A stretch of 64,000 nucleotides of DNA from Methylotenera oryzisoli_B (GTDB lineage: Bacteria > Pseudomonadota > Gammaproteobacteria > Burkholderiales > Methylophilaceae), in assembly GCA_965613685.1 (NCBI GenBank), contig OZ277031.1, positions 1,612,001-1,676,000 on the forward strand, written 5' to 3'. A model generated the notes under the pieces. The model was given only the letters and a program-made list of their open reading frames with translations. It did no database searches and had not been told where the DNA came from. Made by a program: the position numbers and the translations under genes. The number at the start of each line of letters is the position of its first letter. Positions within the stretch are counted from its first letter, which is position 1. Below are positions 24,138-33,200 of this stretch, piece after piece.

Positions 24138-24995
24138 ATGACAGCGCAAATAATTGATGGCAAAGCCATTGCCGCCACCCTACTCGATTCTATCAAGTTA
24201 CGCATTGATGCAAGACTTAACGTAAATAGGCGCGCGCCCAGTCTAGCCGTTGTGCTGATAGGCGGCGATCCTGCTTCGGCCATATACGTGCGCAACAAAC
24301 GCTTGGCATGCGAAAAAGTTGGCATCAAATCATTGGCCTACGATTTGCCTAGTAGCACCAGCGAAGCTGAGTTATTAATGCTGATTAAACAATTAAATGA
24401 TGATAAAACAGTGGACGGCATCCTGGTGCAGTCGCCCTTGCCGGCTCACATCAAAGACGAACACATCATAGAGCAAATTAGTCCAGACAAAGACGTGGAT
24501 GGCTTTCACCCTTACAACATAGGCCGCTTGGCGGTGCGTCAACCAACCTTACGCTCTTGCACACCATTTGGGGTGATCAAGCTATTGCAAGCCGCTAACA
24601 TTCCCTTGATGGGCTTGGATGCGGTCGTGGTCGGCGTGTCCAATCACGTAGGTCGCCCTATGGCATTGGAATTGTTGCTGGCCGGTTGCACCGTCACCAG
24701 TTGCCATCGCCACACCAAAGATTTAGCCAAGGCCATCATGCAAGCCGATTTGGTGATTGCCGCTGCAGGCAAACCGGGCTTGGTGAAAGGCGAGTGGATT
24801 AAGCCTGGAGCGATCGTGATCGACATCGGCATTAACCGATTGGCCGATGGCAGCATAGCCGGTGATGTGGATTTTAATGCCGCGAAAGAACGCGCCGCTT
24901 ACATTACGCCAGTACCCGGTGGCGTGGGCCCAATGACGGTCGCCACCTTAATGGAAAACACCTTGTTGGCCCTGGAGCTTAGCGAAGCCGCTTAA
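24138..24995 (+). CDS. folD: Bifunctional methylene-THF dehydrogenase/methenyl-THF cyclohydrolase
   Basis: Interconverts 5,10-methylene-, methenyl- and 10-formyl-tetrahydrofolate with NADP+, feeding purine and formyl-Met synthesis. 285 residues with YVRNKRLACEKVGI (catalytic Tyr/Lys region), VDGILVQSPLPAH, KDVDGFHP, the NADP-binding VVVGVSNHVGRPMA (usual Ser-Xaa-Xaa-Val pattern) and the C-terminal TPVPGGVGPMTVA. Length is typical. Monocistronic, between the tRNA cluster and dksA. Confidence 0.98.
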   Translation: MTAQIIDGKAIAATLLDSIKLRIDARLNVNRRAPSLAVVLIGGDPASAIYVRNKRLACEKVGIKSLAYDLPSSTSEAELLMLIKQLNDDKTVDGILVQSPLPAHIKDEHIIEQISPDKDVDGFHPYNIGRLAVRQPTLRSCTPFGVIKLLQAANIPLMGLDAVVVGVSNHVGRPMALELLLAGCTVTSCHRHTKDLAKAIMQADLVIAAAGKPGLVKGEWIKPGAIVIDIGINRLADGSIAGDVDFNAAKERAAYITPVPGGVGPMTVATLMENTLLALELSEAA

Positions 24996-25132
24996 TCAAA
25001 TTTTTCAAAGCATTCAAGCCATTAGACTAGTTTTGCATGAATGCTTTATTCGGTGTACACTCACGCGCTAATTTGTAAGCGCACGTTTAATTACGTTTTT
25101 TTAGAATTTACTTAAGTATTTGGAATCCACTC

Positions 25133-25555
25133 ATGGCAGCCGTTACTAATAAACAATTTACCCCTTATCAGCCTAAAGCCGATGAGCAATACATGAGCAA
25201 AAATCAGCTCAACCACTTCCGTAAGATTTTGAACGAATGGAAACTGGAATTAAGCAACGACTTAAACCGTACCGTGCACACCATGCAAGATGAAGTCACG
25301 ATGTTTGCTGATCCTAATGACCGTGCTAGCCAAGAATCCGACATGACCTTGGAGTTACGCAACCGTGATCGCGAGCGCAAATTAATCAAGAAAATCGATG
25401 AAACCTTACGCAACATCGACAGCGGTGACTACGGCTACTGCGAAGGCTGTGGCATAGAAATTGGCCTAAAACGCTTGGAAGCCAGACCGACTGCCACGCT
25501 TTGCATCGATTGCAAAACGCTGGATGAAATGCGCGAAAAACAAGTCGCGAAATAA
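25133..25555 (+). CDS. dksA: RNA polymerase-binding transcription factor DksA
   Basis: Binds the RNA polymerase secondary channel and, with ppGpp, adjusts rRNA and amino acid promoters. 140 residues: coiled-coil hairpin with the tip ADPNDRASQESD (Asp pair needed for activity), and the zinc finger CEGCG ... CIDC. The N-terminus before YMSKNQLNHF is about 20 residues longer than the shortest homologues. Own promoter region upstream; a terminator follows. Confidence 0.97.
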   Translation: MAAVTNKQFTPYQPKADEQYMSKNQLNHFRKILNEWKLELSNDLNRTVHTMQDEVTMFADPNDRASQESDMTLELRNRDRERKLIKKIDETLRNIDSGDYGYCEGCGIEIGLKRLEARPTATLCIDCKTLDEMREKQVAK

Positions 25556-25561
25556 AACAGA

Positions 25562-25588
25562 AAAAGGGCCGCTAAATGCGGCCCTTTT
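25562..25588 (+). terminator. Bidirectional terminator after dksA
   Basis: AAAAGGGCCGC (25562-25572), loop TAAAT, GCGGCCCTTTT (25578-25588). Works for dksA on the plus strand and for the convergent metallo-hydrolase gene on the minus strand. Confidence 0.9.
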
Positions 25589-25598
25589 ATTTTCACCC

Positions 25599-26534
25599 TC
25601 ACTCCCACTCTAAGGCCGGGTAAAGCGCATTCACATTGCGCCTATTGGCCACATCAAACAACAGCCATTTGTCTTTTTCAGTTGCCGCTGCCGTGTTCAT
25701 GGTGGCCTCCATGCTGAGGCCGTTTTTAATGCTGGCGCGTATATCGTTTAATAAAACCTGCAAATAGGTTTGCGCCTTATTCATATCCAGCACAACTTCT
25801 TGGCTAACTGGACCATGACCGGGTACAACTTGAAAAGCGCCACTAAGTTTTAGTTTATCCAATTCGCTTATCAAGCCCTTCACGTCACCCTCAACCACCG
25901 GCGTGCGCTCTATAAACAACAAATCCCCGCTAAACAATGTATGCGTTTGGCTGTCCATGACCGTTAAATCGGTATGGGTGTGTGCAACCGGGTGTGCCGT
26001 TAGCACCAGCGTTCTGTCACCCAGATCCAAAGTTAAACTACCTTTAACCGCGATGCTGGGCTTAACCAATATGGTGCCCAAGGCATCTGCACCCAACAAC
26101 CTGGCATTTAATTTAGCGTATTGTTCTTGGCGCAATTCCATGGTCGTGGCCAATTTGTCATGCCCGATGAATTCCGCCTCGACTTCATTCAACTGACTGG
26201 CCAAGAATGCTGCGTTGCCGTAGGTGTGGTCAGGATGGACGTGGGTGTTAATCACGTATAGCACCGGCAAAGAAGTGACCTTAGCGATGGCCTGACGCAG
26301 TTGCTGGCCTACTTTAAGGCTACCGCCGGTATCGATGACCGCTACGCCCTTGCTGCCCACAACAAAGCTAATGTTGCAAATATCGCCTTGGTAGCCGTCG
26401 TCTATGTCTAAATGCGCGCCGTGATGCACATAAATACCCTGCCCTAGCGATTCAATAACGAAATCCTCACTGAATGCTGCGTGTGCTGGTATCAGCCAAA
26501 CTAAGCCACTAAGGATAATCATTAAAATACGCAT
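25599..26534 (-). CDS. Exported metallo-beta-lactamase-fold hydrolase (quinoprotein relay type)
   Basis: 311 residues with a signal peptide (ends PAHA, about residue 19) and the MBL metal motif THVHPDHTYGN, then AHTHTD, LFSGDLL and PGHGP, supplying the zinc ligands of MBLs. The overall pattern (YQGDICNISFVVG, AVIDTGGS) is that of the periplasmic zinc metallohydrolase family associated with PQQ-dependent dehydrogenase relays (SoxH-like). Substrate unknown. The assignment to that subfamily is from memory of its members and moderate; the MBL fold is certain. Confidence 0.8.
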   Translation of the reverse strand: MRILMIILSGLVWLIPAHAAFSEDFVIESLGQGIYVHHGAHLDIDDGYQGDICNISFVVGSKGVAVIDTGGSLKVGQQLRQAIAKVTSLPVLYVINTHVHPDHTYGNAAFLASQLNEVEAEFIGHDKLATTMELRQEQYAKLNARLLGADALGTILVKPSIAVKGSLTLDLGDRTLVLTAHPVAHTHTDLTVMDSQTHTLFSGDLLFIERTPVVEGDVKGLISELDKLKLSGAFQVVPGHGPVSQEVVLDMNKAQTYLQVLLNDIRASIKNGLSMEATMNTAAATEKDKWLLFDVANRRNVNALYPALEWE

Positions 26535-26641
26535 GGTTTATTCCTGCATTCAAGGTTATTGATAGAATAATCGGCTATCATGTATCAAATACGTTTCATT
26601 AAGTTTATTGAACATTAAAATTAATATACAGGAATACCCGC

Positions 26642-27241
26642 ATGAATCAAACTCCAAGCCGTTACACTAAAACCGCCATCATCCTGCATTGGCTCATCGC
26701 TATTTTTATTGCCTTGATGTTTGTCTTAGGTTGGTACATGGCAGAGTTGCCTAAAGAAGCCCCCAAGCAAATGGCCTACGATTTATTTGATTTAGGCGTT
26801 TATACCTGGCAATTGGCCGAAGAAGCCAGCCCCAGAACCTTTTACTTCAACTTACATAAATCGCTAGGTCTAACGGTTTTAGCTTTGATCGTTTTGCGTG
26901 TTTTATGGCGTATCACCCACACGCCACCGGCAACCTTAAGCTCCTACAAAGCCATAGAGAAAAAAGTCGCCACGGCCACTCACCACTCCCTGTATTTACT
27001 CATGTTAGCGGTGCCAGTGACCGGTTTAATCATGGCAATAAACAGCAAATACGGCGTGAAATGGTTTGGCATGGATGTGATTGCCGGCCTAGACAACAAA
27101 CCCGTGCGCGATTTTTTTGAATGCACCCATGAGTTCGTTGGTATCGTTTTATTGGTGTTGATAGGCATTCATTTACTTGGTGCACTAAAACATAAATTCA
27201 TCGACAAAGATGACACCATGAGCCGCATGAGCTTTAAATAA
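26642..27241 (+). CDS. Cytochrome b561 family protein
   Basis: 199-residue inner membrane di-haem b cytochrome with four helices. His ligands are visible in ILHWLIAI, LHKSLGL, ATHHSLY and THEFVGI. An insertion after helix 1 (PKEAPKQMAYDLFDLGV...) is longer than in E. coli CybB. Proteins of this type oxidise quinol or superoxide or pass electrons to periplasmic partners. It is divergent from the metallo-hydrolase and 3 bp ahead of the MAPEG gene. Confidence 0.9.
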   Translation: MNQTPSRYTKTAIILHWLIAIFIALMFVLGWYMAELPKEAPKQMAYDLFDLGVYTWQLAEEASPRTFYFNLHKSLGLTVLALIVLRVLWRITHTPPATLSSYKAIEKKVATATHHSLYLLMLAVPVTGLIMAINSKYGVKWFGMDVIAGLDNKPVRDFFECTHEFVGIVLLVLIGIHLLGALKHKFIDKDDTMSRMSFK

Positions 27242-27244
27242 AGC

Positions 27245-27643
27245 ATGCTGTTAATTACCGCCATCGTTGCCGCATTGCTTAGCTTAATTTTGATCAAGCT
27301 ATCTTATGCCGTAATTAATTTAAGAAGAGAAAACAAAGTTAGCCTGGGTAGCGGTGGTAACGACGCCCTAGAAAGAGCCATACGCGCCCAAGCTAATTTT
27401 ACTGAATACGTTCCGACTGGGCTCATTCTGATGGCTTGCTTGGAATTAAATGGGGCGCCCTGGTGGTTGGTGCTTATTCCTGGCCTGACCCTCATAATTG
27501 GTCGCGTGTTTCATGCGCTAGGCATTAATCAAGCCCCACCCAATTTTTCAAAAAGGGTGCTGGGCATGAAATTCACCTTTCATACCTTAATTGCTTTGGC
27601 CATCGTTAATATAGCCTGGTCCGTGTATCAATTCATTGCCTAA
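27245..27643 (+). CDS. MAPEG family membrane protein
   Basis: 132 residues with four hydrophobic helices and the MAPEG signature RAQANFTEYVP (residues 48-58) followed by a GRVFHALG segment. Bacterial members are related to microsomal glutathione S-transferases; the natural substrate is unknown. The start codon is 3 bp after the cytochrome b561 stop, so the two are one operon ending in the terminator at 27673. Confidence 0.9.
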   Translation: MLLITAIVAALLSLILIKLSYAVINLRRENKVSLGSGGNDALERAIRAQANFTEYVPTGLILMACLELNGAPWWLVLIPGLTLIIGRVFHALGINQAPPNFSKRVLGMKFTFHTLIALAIVNIAWSVYQFIA

Positions 27644-27672
27644 TTTCTAGGAGATATTGCCCAATAAAAAAT

Positions 27673-27691
27673 CCCGCCTAGCGGGGTTTTT
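27673..27691 (+). terminator. Bidirectional terminator between MAPEG gene and hemE
   Basis: CCCGC-CTA-GCGGG with T6 on the plus strand and an A-rich 5' flank giving T's on the minus strand. Overlaps the hemE 3' edge. Confidence 0.85.
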
Positions 27692-27693
27692 TA

Positions 27694-28758
27694 TTATCGG
27701 TGATAGGGCTGACTGTGCAATCGCACCGCCTCTAACATGGCAGCGGCATTTTCCGGTGGCGTCCACTGCGTGATACCGTGCCCTAAATTGAACACATGGC
27801 CATGGCCACTGCCATAGCTGGCTAACACCTTGGCCACTTGTTTGGCTATGGCGTCTGGGGTAGATAACAATATGGCCGGGTCTAAATTACCCTGCAAGGC
27901 CACTTTATGACCCACACGCTGACGCGCCTGACCTATGTCCACGGCCCAATCCAAACCCAATGCATCGGCGCCTATTTCAGCTTGCGCTTCTAACCATAAG
28001 GCACCGCCCTTGGTAAACACAATGCTGGGCACCGGACGACCGTCGTTGCTTTTAATTAAACCAGAGACGATTTTTTGCATGTAATTAAGGGAAAATTCGC
28101 CATAGGCATCGTGTGCCAATGCGCCACCCCATGAATCAAAAATCATCACGGCTTGGGCGCCAGCAAGAATTTGGGCATTGAGATATTGCGTCACAGTTTG
28201 TGCCGTGATGTCTAAAATGCGGTGCAATAAATCCGGTCTGGCATAAGCCATTTTTTTGATGGTCAAGAAGTCGGTGCCGCCTTTGCCTTCCACCATATAG
28301 GTCGCCAAGGTCCAGGGACTGCCAGAAAAGCCTATCAGTGGCAGACCGCCATCCAGTGTTTTGCGGATTTGCGCCACGGCATCGAAGACGTATTGCAAAT
28401 CGGCCATGTCGGGCACGAACAGTTTTTTTATGTCCGCTTCTTCACGCAAAGTGCGTTCGAATTTTGGGCCTTCGCCCTCTTCAAAGTACAAGCCCAATCC
28501 CATGGCATCGGGCACGGTCAAGATGTCTGAAAACAAAATGGCGGCATCCAATAGCGGGTAGCGATCCAAGGGTTGCATGGTCACTTCAGTGGCAAAACCG
28601 GGGTTTTTACAGAGCTGCAAAAAACTGCCTGCGGTTTTGCGACTTTCACGGTATTCAGGTAAGTAACGACCGGCTTGGCGCATCATCCACACTGGCGTGT
28701 AATCGGTGGGCTGACGCATTAAGGCGCGCAAGAAATTATCGTTTTTCAATGGACTCAT
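27694..28758 (-). CDS. hemE: Uroporphyrinogen decarboxylase
   Basis: Decarboxylates uroporphyrinogen III to coproporphyrinogen III in haem synthesis. 354 residues from ATG 28758; a GTG six codons upstream (28776) is also open. Signature motifs PVWMMRQAGRYLPEYR and GFSGSPWTLATYMVEG, plus IFDSWGGAL and GHGITQWTPPENA, are all present. It lies downstream of gltD on the same strand. Confidence 0.97.
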   Translation of the reverse strand: MSPLKNDNFLRALMRQPTDYTPVWMMRQAGRYLPEYRESRKTAGSFLQLCKNPGFATEVTMQPLDRYPLLDAAILFSDILTVPDAMGLGLYFEEGEGPKFERTLREEADIKKLFVPDMADLQYVFDAVAQIRKTLDGGLPLIGFSGSPWTLATYMVEGKGGTDFLTIKKMAYARPDLLHRILDITAQTVTQYLNAQILAGAQAVMIFDSWGGALAHDAYGEFSLNYMQKIVSGLIKSNDGRPVPSIVFTKGGALWLEAQAEIGADALGLDWAVDIGQARQRVGHKVALQGNLDPAILLSTPDAIAKQVAKVLASYGSGHGHVFNLGHGITQWTPPENAAAMLEAVRLHSQPYHR

Positions 28759-28822
28759 GTTTAACCACGCAGACACCGCCGCTAGGCATTGGTCTGCGTG
28801 CCTTTGTGGTGTAGCGTTTTGA

Positions 28823-30250
28823 TTATCTAGGTAGCGTAGAACTGCCCATTAAGAACTCATCGACGGCACGCGCAGCCTGACGGCCTTCACGTATAGCCCA
28901 AACCACCAGAGATTGACCACGGCGAACGTCGCCAGCAGCAAACACTTTGGCTTTGCTGGTTTTGTAACTGTCTAGGCCTTCGGTGCTGGCTTTGACATTG
29001 CCGCGGCTGTCTTTTTCTACGGCAAAGGCATCGAGTAATTTTTGTATGGGTGAAACAAAACCCATGGCCAATAAGACCAAATCGGCTTTGATGGTGAATT
29101 CGGTGTTAGGTACTTCTTGCATTTTGCCGGCTTGCCATTGCACTTTGGCGCCAGTCAACCCTACCACCTTACCATTTTCACCTAACAAGGCTTTAGTAGT
29201 AATAGACCAATCGCGGTTTGCGCCTTCTTCATGCGAACTGGACGTGCGCATTTTTAAAGGCCAGTTTGGCCACACCATCTGCTTGTCTTCTTGCTCGGGT
29301 GGTTGAGGCATCAACTCAAACTGAGTGATGGAGGCTGCGCCATGACGATTGGATGTGCCTACGCAATCGGAGCCGGTATCGCCGCCGCCTATCACCACCA
29401 CGTGTTTATTTGTCGCCATCACTTGATTGGGCACCGTGTCGCCAGCCACCACTTGATTTTGTGGGGTCAGGAAGTCCATCGCGTACATCACGCCGTCTAA
29501 ATCGCGGCCTGTGACCGGTAGGTCACGTGGGTGCTCGGCACCGCCAGCTAAGATAACTGCATCAAATTCTGCCAGTAAATCATCGGCTTTTACGTTTTCA
29601 CCTACGTGCTGATTCACGCGGAATTCCACGCCTTCAGCTTGCATCTGCGTCATGCGTCTGTCGATGTGTGTTTTTTCCATTTTAAAATCAGGAATACCGT
29701 AGCGTAACAAGCCGCCAATACGGCTGTTTTTTTCCAAGACCACGACGCTATGACCCACTCGAGCTAATTGCTGCGCCGCCGCCATACCAGCTGGGCCGGA
29801 ACCCACGATGGCGATTTTTTTGCCGGTTTTATGGCTGGCAATTTGCGGTTTAACCCAATCGTTTTCCCAAGCTTTATCAATAATCGCGTGCTCTATGGAT
29901 TTAATGCCCACCGCATCTGCATTGATGTTTAGCGTACAGGCTGCCTCACATGGGGCCGGGCAAATACGACCGGTAAATTCAGGAAAGTTATTGGTGCTGT
30001 GCAACACATCAATCGCGGATTTCCAATCTTGCTGATATACCAGATCGTTGAAATCAGGAATGATGTTATTCACTGGGCAGCCGCTGGTGCAAAAAGGAAT
30101 ACCGCAATCCATGCAACGCGCACCCTGTTGCTTGGCTTGATCGTCGCTCAAATGCAAAACAAATTCTTTGTAGTTTTTAACGCGCTCAACCACAGGCAGG
30201 TTTGCCTCGGTCAGCCTGTTGTATTCCATAAAACCCGTTACTTTGCCCAT
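28823..30250 (-). CDS. gltD: Glutamate synthase (NADPH) small subunit
   Basis: Supplies electrons from NADPH through FAD and Fe-S centres to GltB. 475 residues: N-terminal Cys-rich Fe-S region (CMDCGIPFC, GCPV, CPAPCEAAC), FAD motif VGSGPAGMAAAQQLA near residue 150, NADPH motif VIGGGDTGSDCVG, and C-terminal GDVRRGQSLVVWAI. Starts 26 bp after the gltB stop, same operon. Confidence 0.98.
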   Translation of the reverse strand: MGKVTGFMEYNRLTEANLPVVERVKNYKEFVLHLSDDQAKQQGARCMDCGIPFCTSGCPVNNIIPDFNDLVYQQDWKSAIDVLHSTNNFPEFTGRICPAPCEAACTLNINADAVGIKSIEHAIIDKAWENDWVKPQIASHKTGKKIAIVGSGPAGMAAAQQLARVGHSVVVLEKNSRIGGLLRYGIPDFKMEKTHIDRRMTQMQAEGVEFRVNQHVGENVKADDLLAEFDAVILAGGAEHPRDLPVTGRDLDGVMYAMDFLTPQNQVVAGDTVPNQVMATNKHVVVIGGGDTGSDCVGTSNRHGAASITQFELMPQPPEQEDKQMVWPNWPLKMRTSSSHEEGANRDWSITTKALLGENGKVVGLTGAKVQWQAGKMQEVPNTEFTIKADLVLLAMGFVSPIQKLLDAFAVEKDSRGNVKASTEGLDSYKTSKAKVFAAGDVRRGQSLVVWAIREGRQAARAVDEFLMGSSTLPR

Positions 30251-30276
30251 ACTAAAACCTTTATCCTATTATGCTT

Positions 30277-33200
30277 TTATGCGGCTTGTTTTGCCGTTGC
30301 GGCAGCCAATTCGGTCAATGCGCGTTTGTATTCAATCGGCATGACTTTTACAAATTTGCTTCTTGATGCAGCCCAATCGGCCAACAAGGCTTGGGCTCGC
30401 AGACTACCGGTATAGTTCGCATGCTTTTCTATCAGCGTTTTGAGTGTGACTTCGTCTGGCTGATTTAAATGCTGCACTTTACCCACAGCGGCATCGGCCG
30501 CTTCCACTTTTTCTAAGGCGACCATGCTCATGTTGCAACGTTTAGCAAACAAGCCGTCTTCGTCATAGACATAAGCCACGCCGCCACTCATGCCGGCGGC
30601 AAAGTTTTGACCGGTGACGCCCAATACCACAACGGTACCGCCAGTCATGTATTCGCAGCCGTGGTTACCCACGCCTTCGACCACGGCCGTGGCGCCCGAA
30701 TTGCGCACACAGAAACGCTCACCGGCCACGCCTCTGAAATAGCTTTCACCGGTAGTCGCGCCGTACATGACGGTGTTACCGACTATGATGTTTTCATGCG
30801 CTAGGCCACCAAAGGCGAACGGCGGTTTAATGATGATGCGTCCGCCGCATAAGCCTTTTCCGACGTAGTCGTTGCCTTCGCCGCTTAATTCAAAGGTGAT
30901 GCCTTTGGCTAAGAAAGCAGCAAAGCTTTGGCCCGAGGTGCCGTTAAAATTGATGTGTATGCTGTCATCTGGCAAACCGGCGTGACCAAAACGGGTGGCA
31001 ATTTGATTAGACAACATGGTGCCTACCGTGCGGTTGGTATTGGAGATTGCCACGTCCAACACGACTTTTTTACCGTCTTCCAATGCTGGCTTGGCCATGG
31101 CCACCAGCTTATTGTCTAACGCATGGATTAAGCCGTGATCTTGCACATCATTGTGTTTACGTGATACGTCTGCTGGCATGACTGGCAAATGGAACACTTT
31201 GCTGAAATCCAGGCCGTTGATTTTCCAGTGCTCGATACCGGCTTGCATGTCCAGCAAATCGGCGCGGCCGATTAAATCATCAAACTTCGCCACGCCAATA
31301 GAGGCCATCAATTCACGCACTTCTTCAGCCACAAAGAAGAAGTAATTCACCACGTGCTCAGGCTGTCCAGTAAAGCGTTTACGCAATTCTGGGTCTTGCG
31401 TGGCCACACCAACCGGGCAAGTATTCAAATGGCATTTACGCATCATGATGCAGCCTTCTACCACTAGCGGTGCGGTGGCAAAACCAAACTCGTCAGCCCC
31501 TAGCAAGGCGCCTATGACCACGTCGCGGCCGGTTTTAATTTGACCGTCTACCTGCAAAATCACGCGGCCGCGTAATTGATTGAGCACCAAGGTTTGCTGT
31601 GTTTCAGCCAACCCTATTTCCCACGGTCCACCGGCATGCTTCACCGATGAAATTGGCGATGCGCCGGTGCCGCCGTCATGACCCGCAATCACAATGTGAT
31701 CCGATTTGGCTTTGGCCACACCGGCCGCTACCGTACCCACACCGGTTTCAGCGACTAATTTGACGGAAATGGATGCTTTAGGATTGGCATTTTTAAGGTC
31801 GTGTATCAGTTGCGCCAAATCTTCAATCGAATAAATATCGTGGTGCGGTGGCGGTGAAATCAAACCCACGCCTGGCACAGAGAAACGCAATTTAGCAATG
31901 TACTCGCTGACTTTATGGCCAGGTAATTGGCCGCCTTCACCAGGTTTAGCACCTTGCGCCATTTTGATTTGTATCTGATCGGCGGAAGCCAAGTATTCGG
32001 CCGTCACACCAAAGCGACCAGACGCCACTTGTTTGATGCTAGAGCGCATGGAATCGCCGGCTTGCAAGGCGATGTCTTTGACTATTCTGTCGCTGCCTAT
32101 GACATTGGCCATGGTGGTGGCACTGGCTACTGGGATAAAACGCTTAGCGTCTTCGCCGCCTTCCCCGGTGTTGGATTTACCGCCTATGCGGTTCATGGCA
32201 ATCGCCAAGGTCGCATGCGCCTCAGTCGAAATGGAGCCCAATGACATGGCACCAGTAGCAAAGCGTTTGACGATCTCTTTCGCCGGTTCAACTTTGTCCA
32301 AAGGAATCGCCGCGCCCACCGATTTAATTTCAAACAAACCGCGCAAGGTCATGTGACGACGCGTTTGATCGTTGATTAATTGGGCGTATTCTTTGTAAGT
32401 GTCCGCTGAATTAGTGCGAGTGGCATGTTGCAATTTAGCAATCGAATCCGGCGTCCACATGTGCTCTTCACCGCGCACGCGGAAAGCATACTCGCCACCG
32501 GCATCTAAATGTTTAGCCAATACTGGGTCGTCGCCAAAAGCTGCCGTATGCAAGCGCTCGGCTTCTTCCGCCACTTGCGCCAAACCTATGCCTTCGATGT
32601 TGGTGGTGGTGCCGGTGAAGTATTGATTAACAAAGGCGCTGTTTAGGCCAATGGCTTCAAATATTTGTGCGCCACAGTAAGATTGGTAAGTGGAAATACC
32701 CATTTTAGACATGACTTTATACAAGCCTTTGCCTACCGCCTTAACAAACTTTTTAGCCGCTTCGTGGCTATCTTTAACGTCCATGTGCTTGATGGTTTCA
32801 AACGCTAACCAAGGGCAAACCGCTTCCGCGCCGTAACCGGCCAATAAGGCAAAGTGGTGCACTTCGCGCGCCGATCCGGTGTCAACAACCAAGCCTGCGC
32901 TGGTGCGTAAACCGGTTTTTACCAAATGCTCGTGGGTGGCTGAACAAGCTAATAAAGCTGGGATCGCCATGCGATCGGCACTCACGCCTCGATCAGACAG
33001 AATCAAAATGTTGAAGCCATCTTGCACGGCTTTTTCTGCCGCACTGGTAATGGCGGCCACGGCTTTAGCCATGCCAGCCTTACCCTGTGATAGCGGATAC
33101 GTGATGTCCAATACGATGGATTTATATTGGTTCTGCGTGAAGGTCGCGATGGCTTTTAATTGCGCCAGCTCGTCCAAGGTTAAGACCGGTTGCGCGGCTT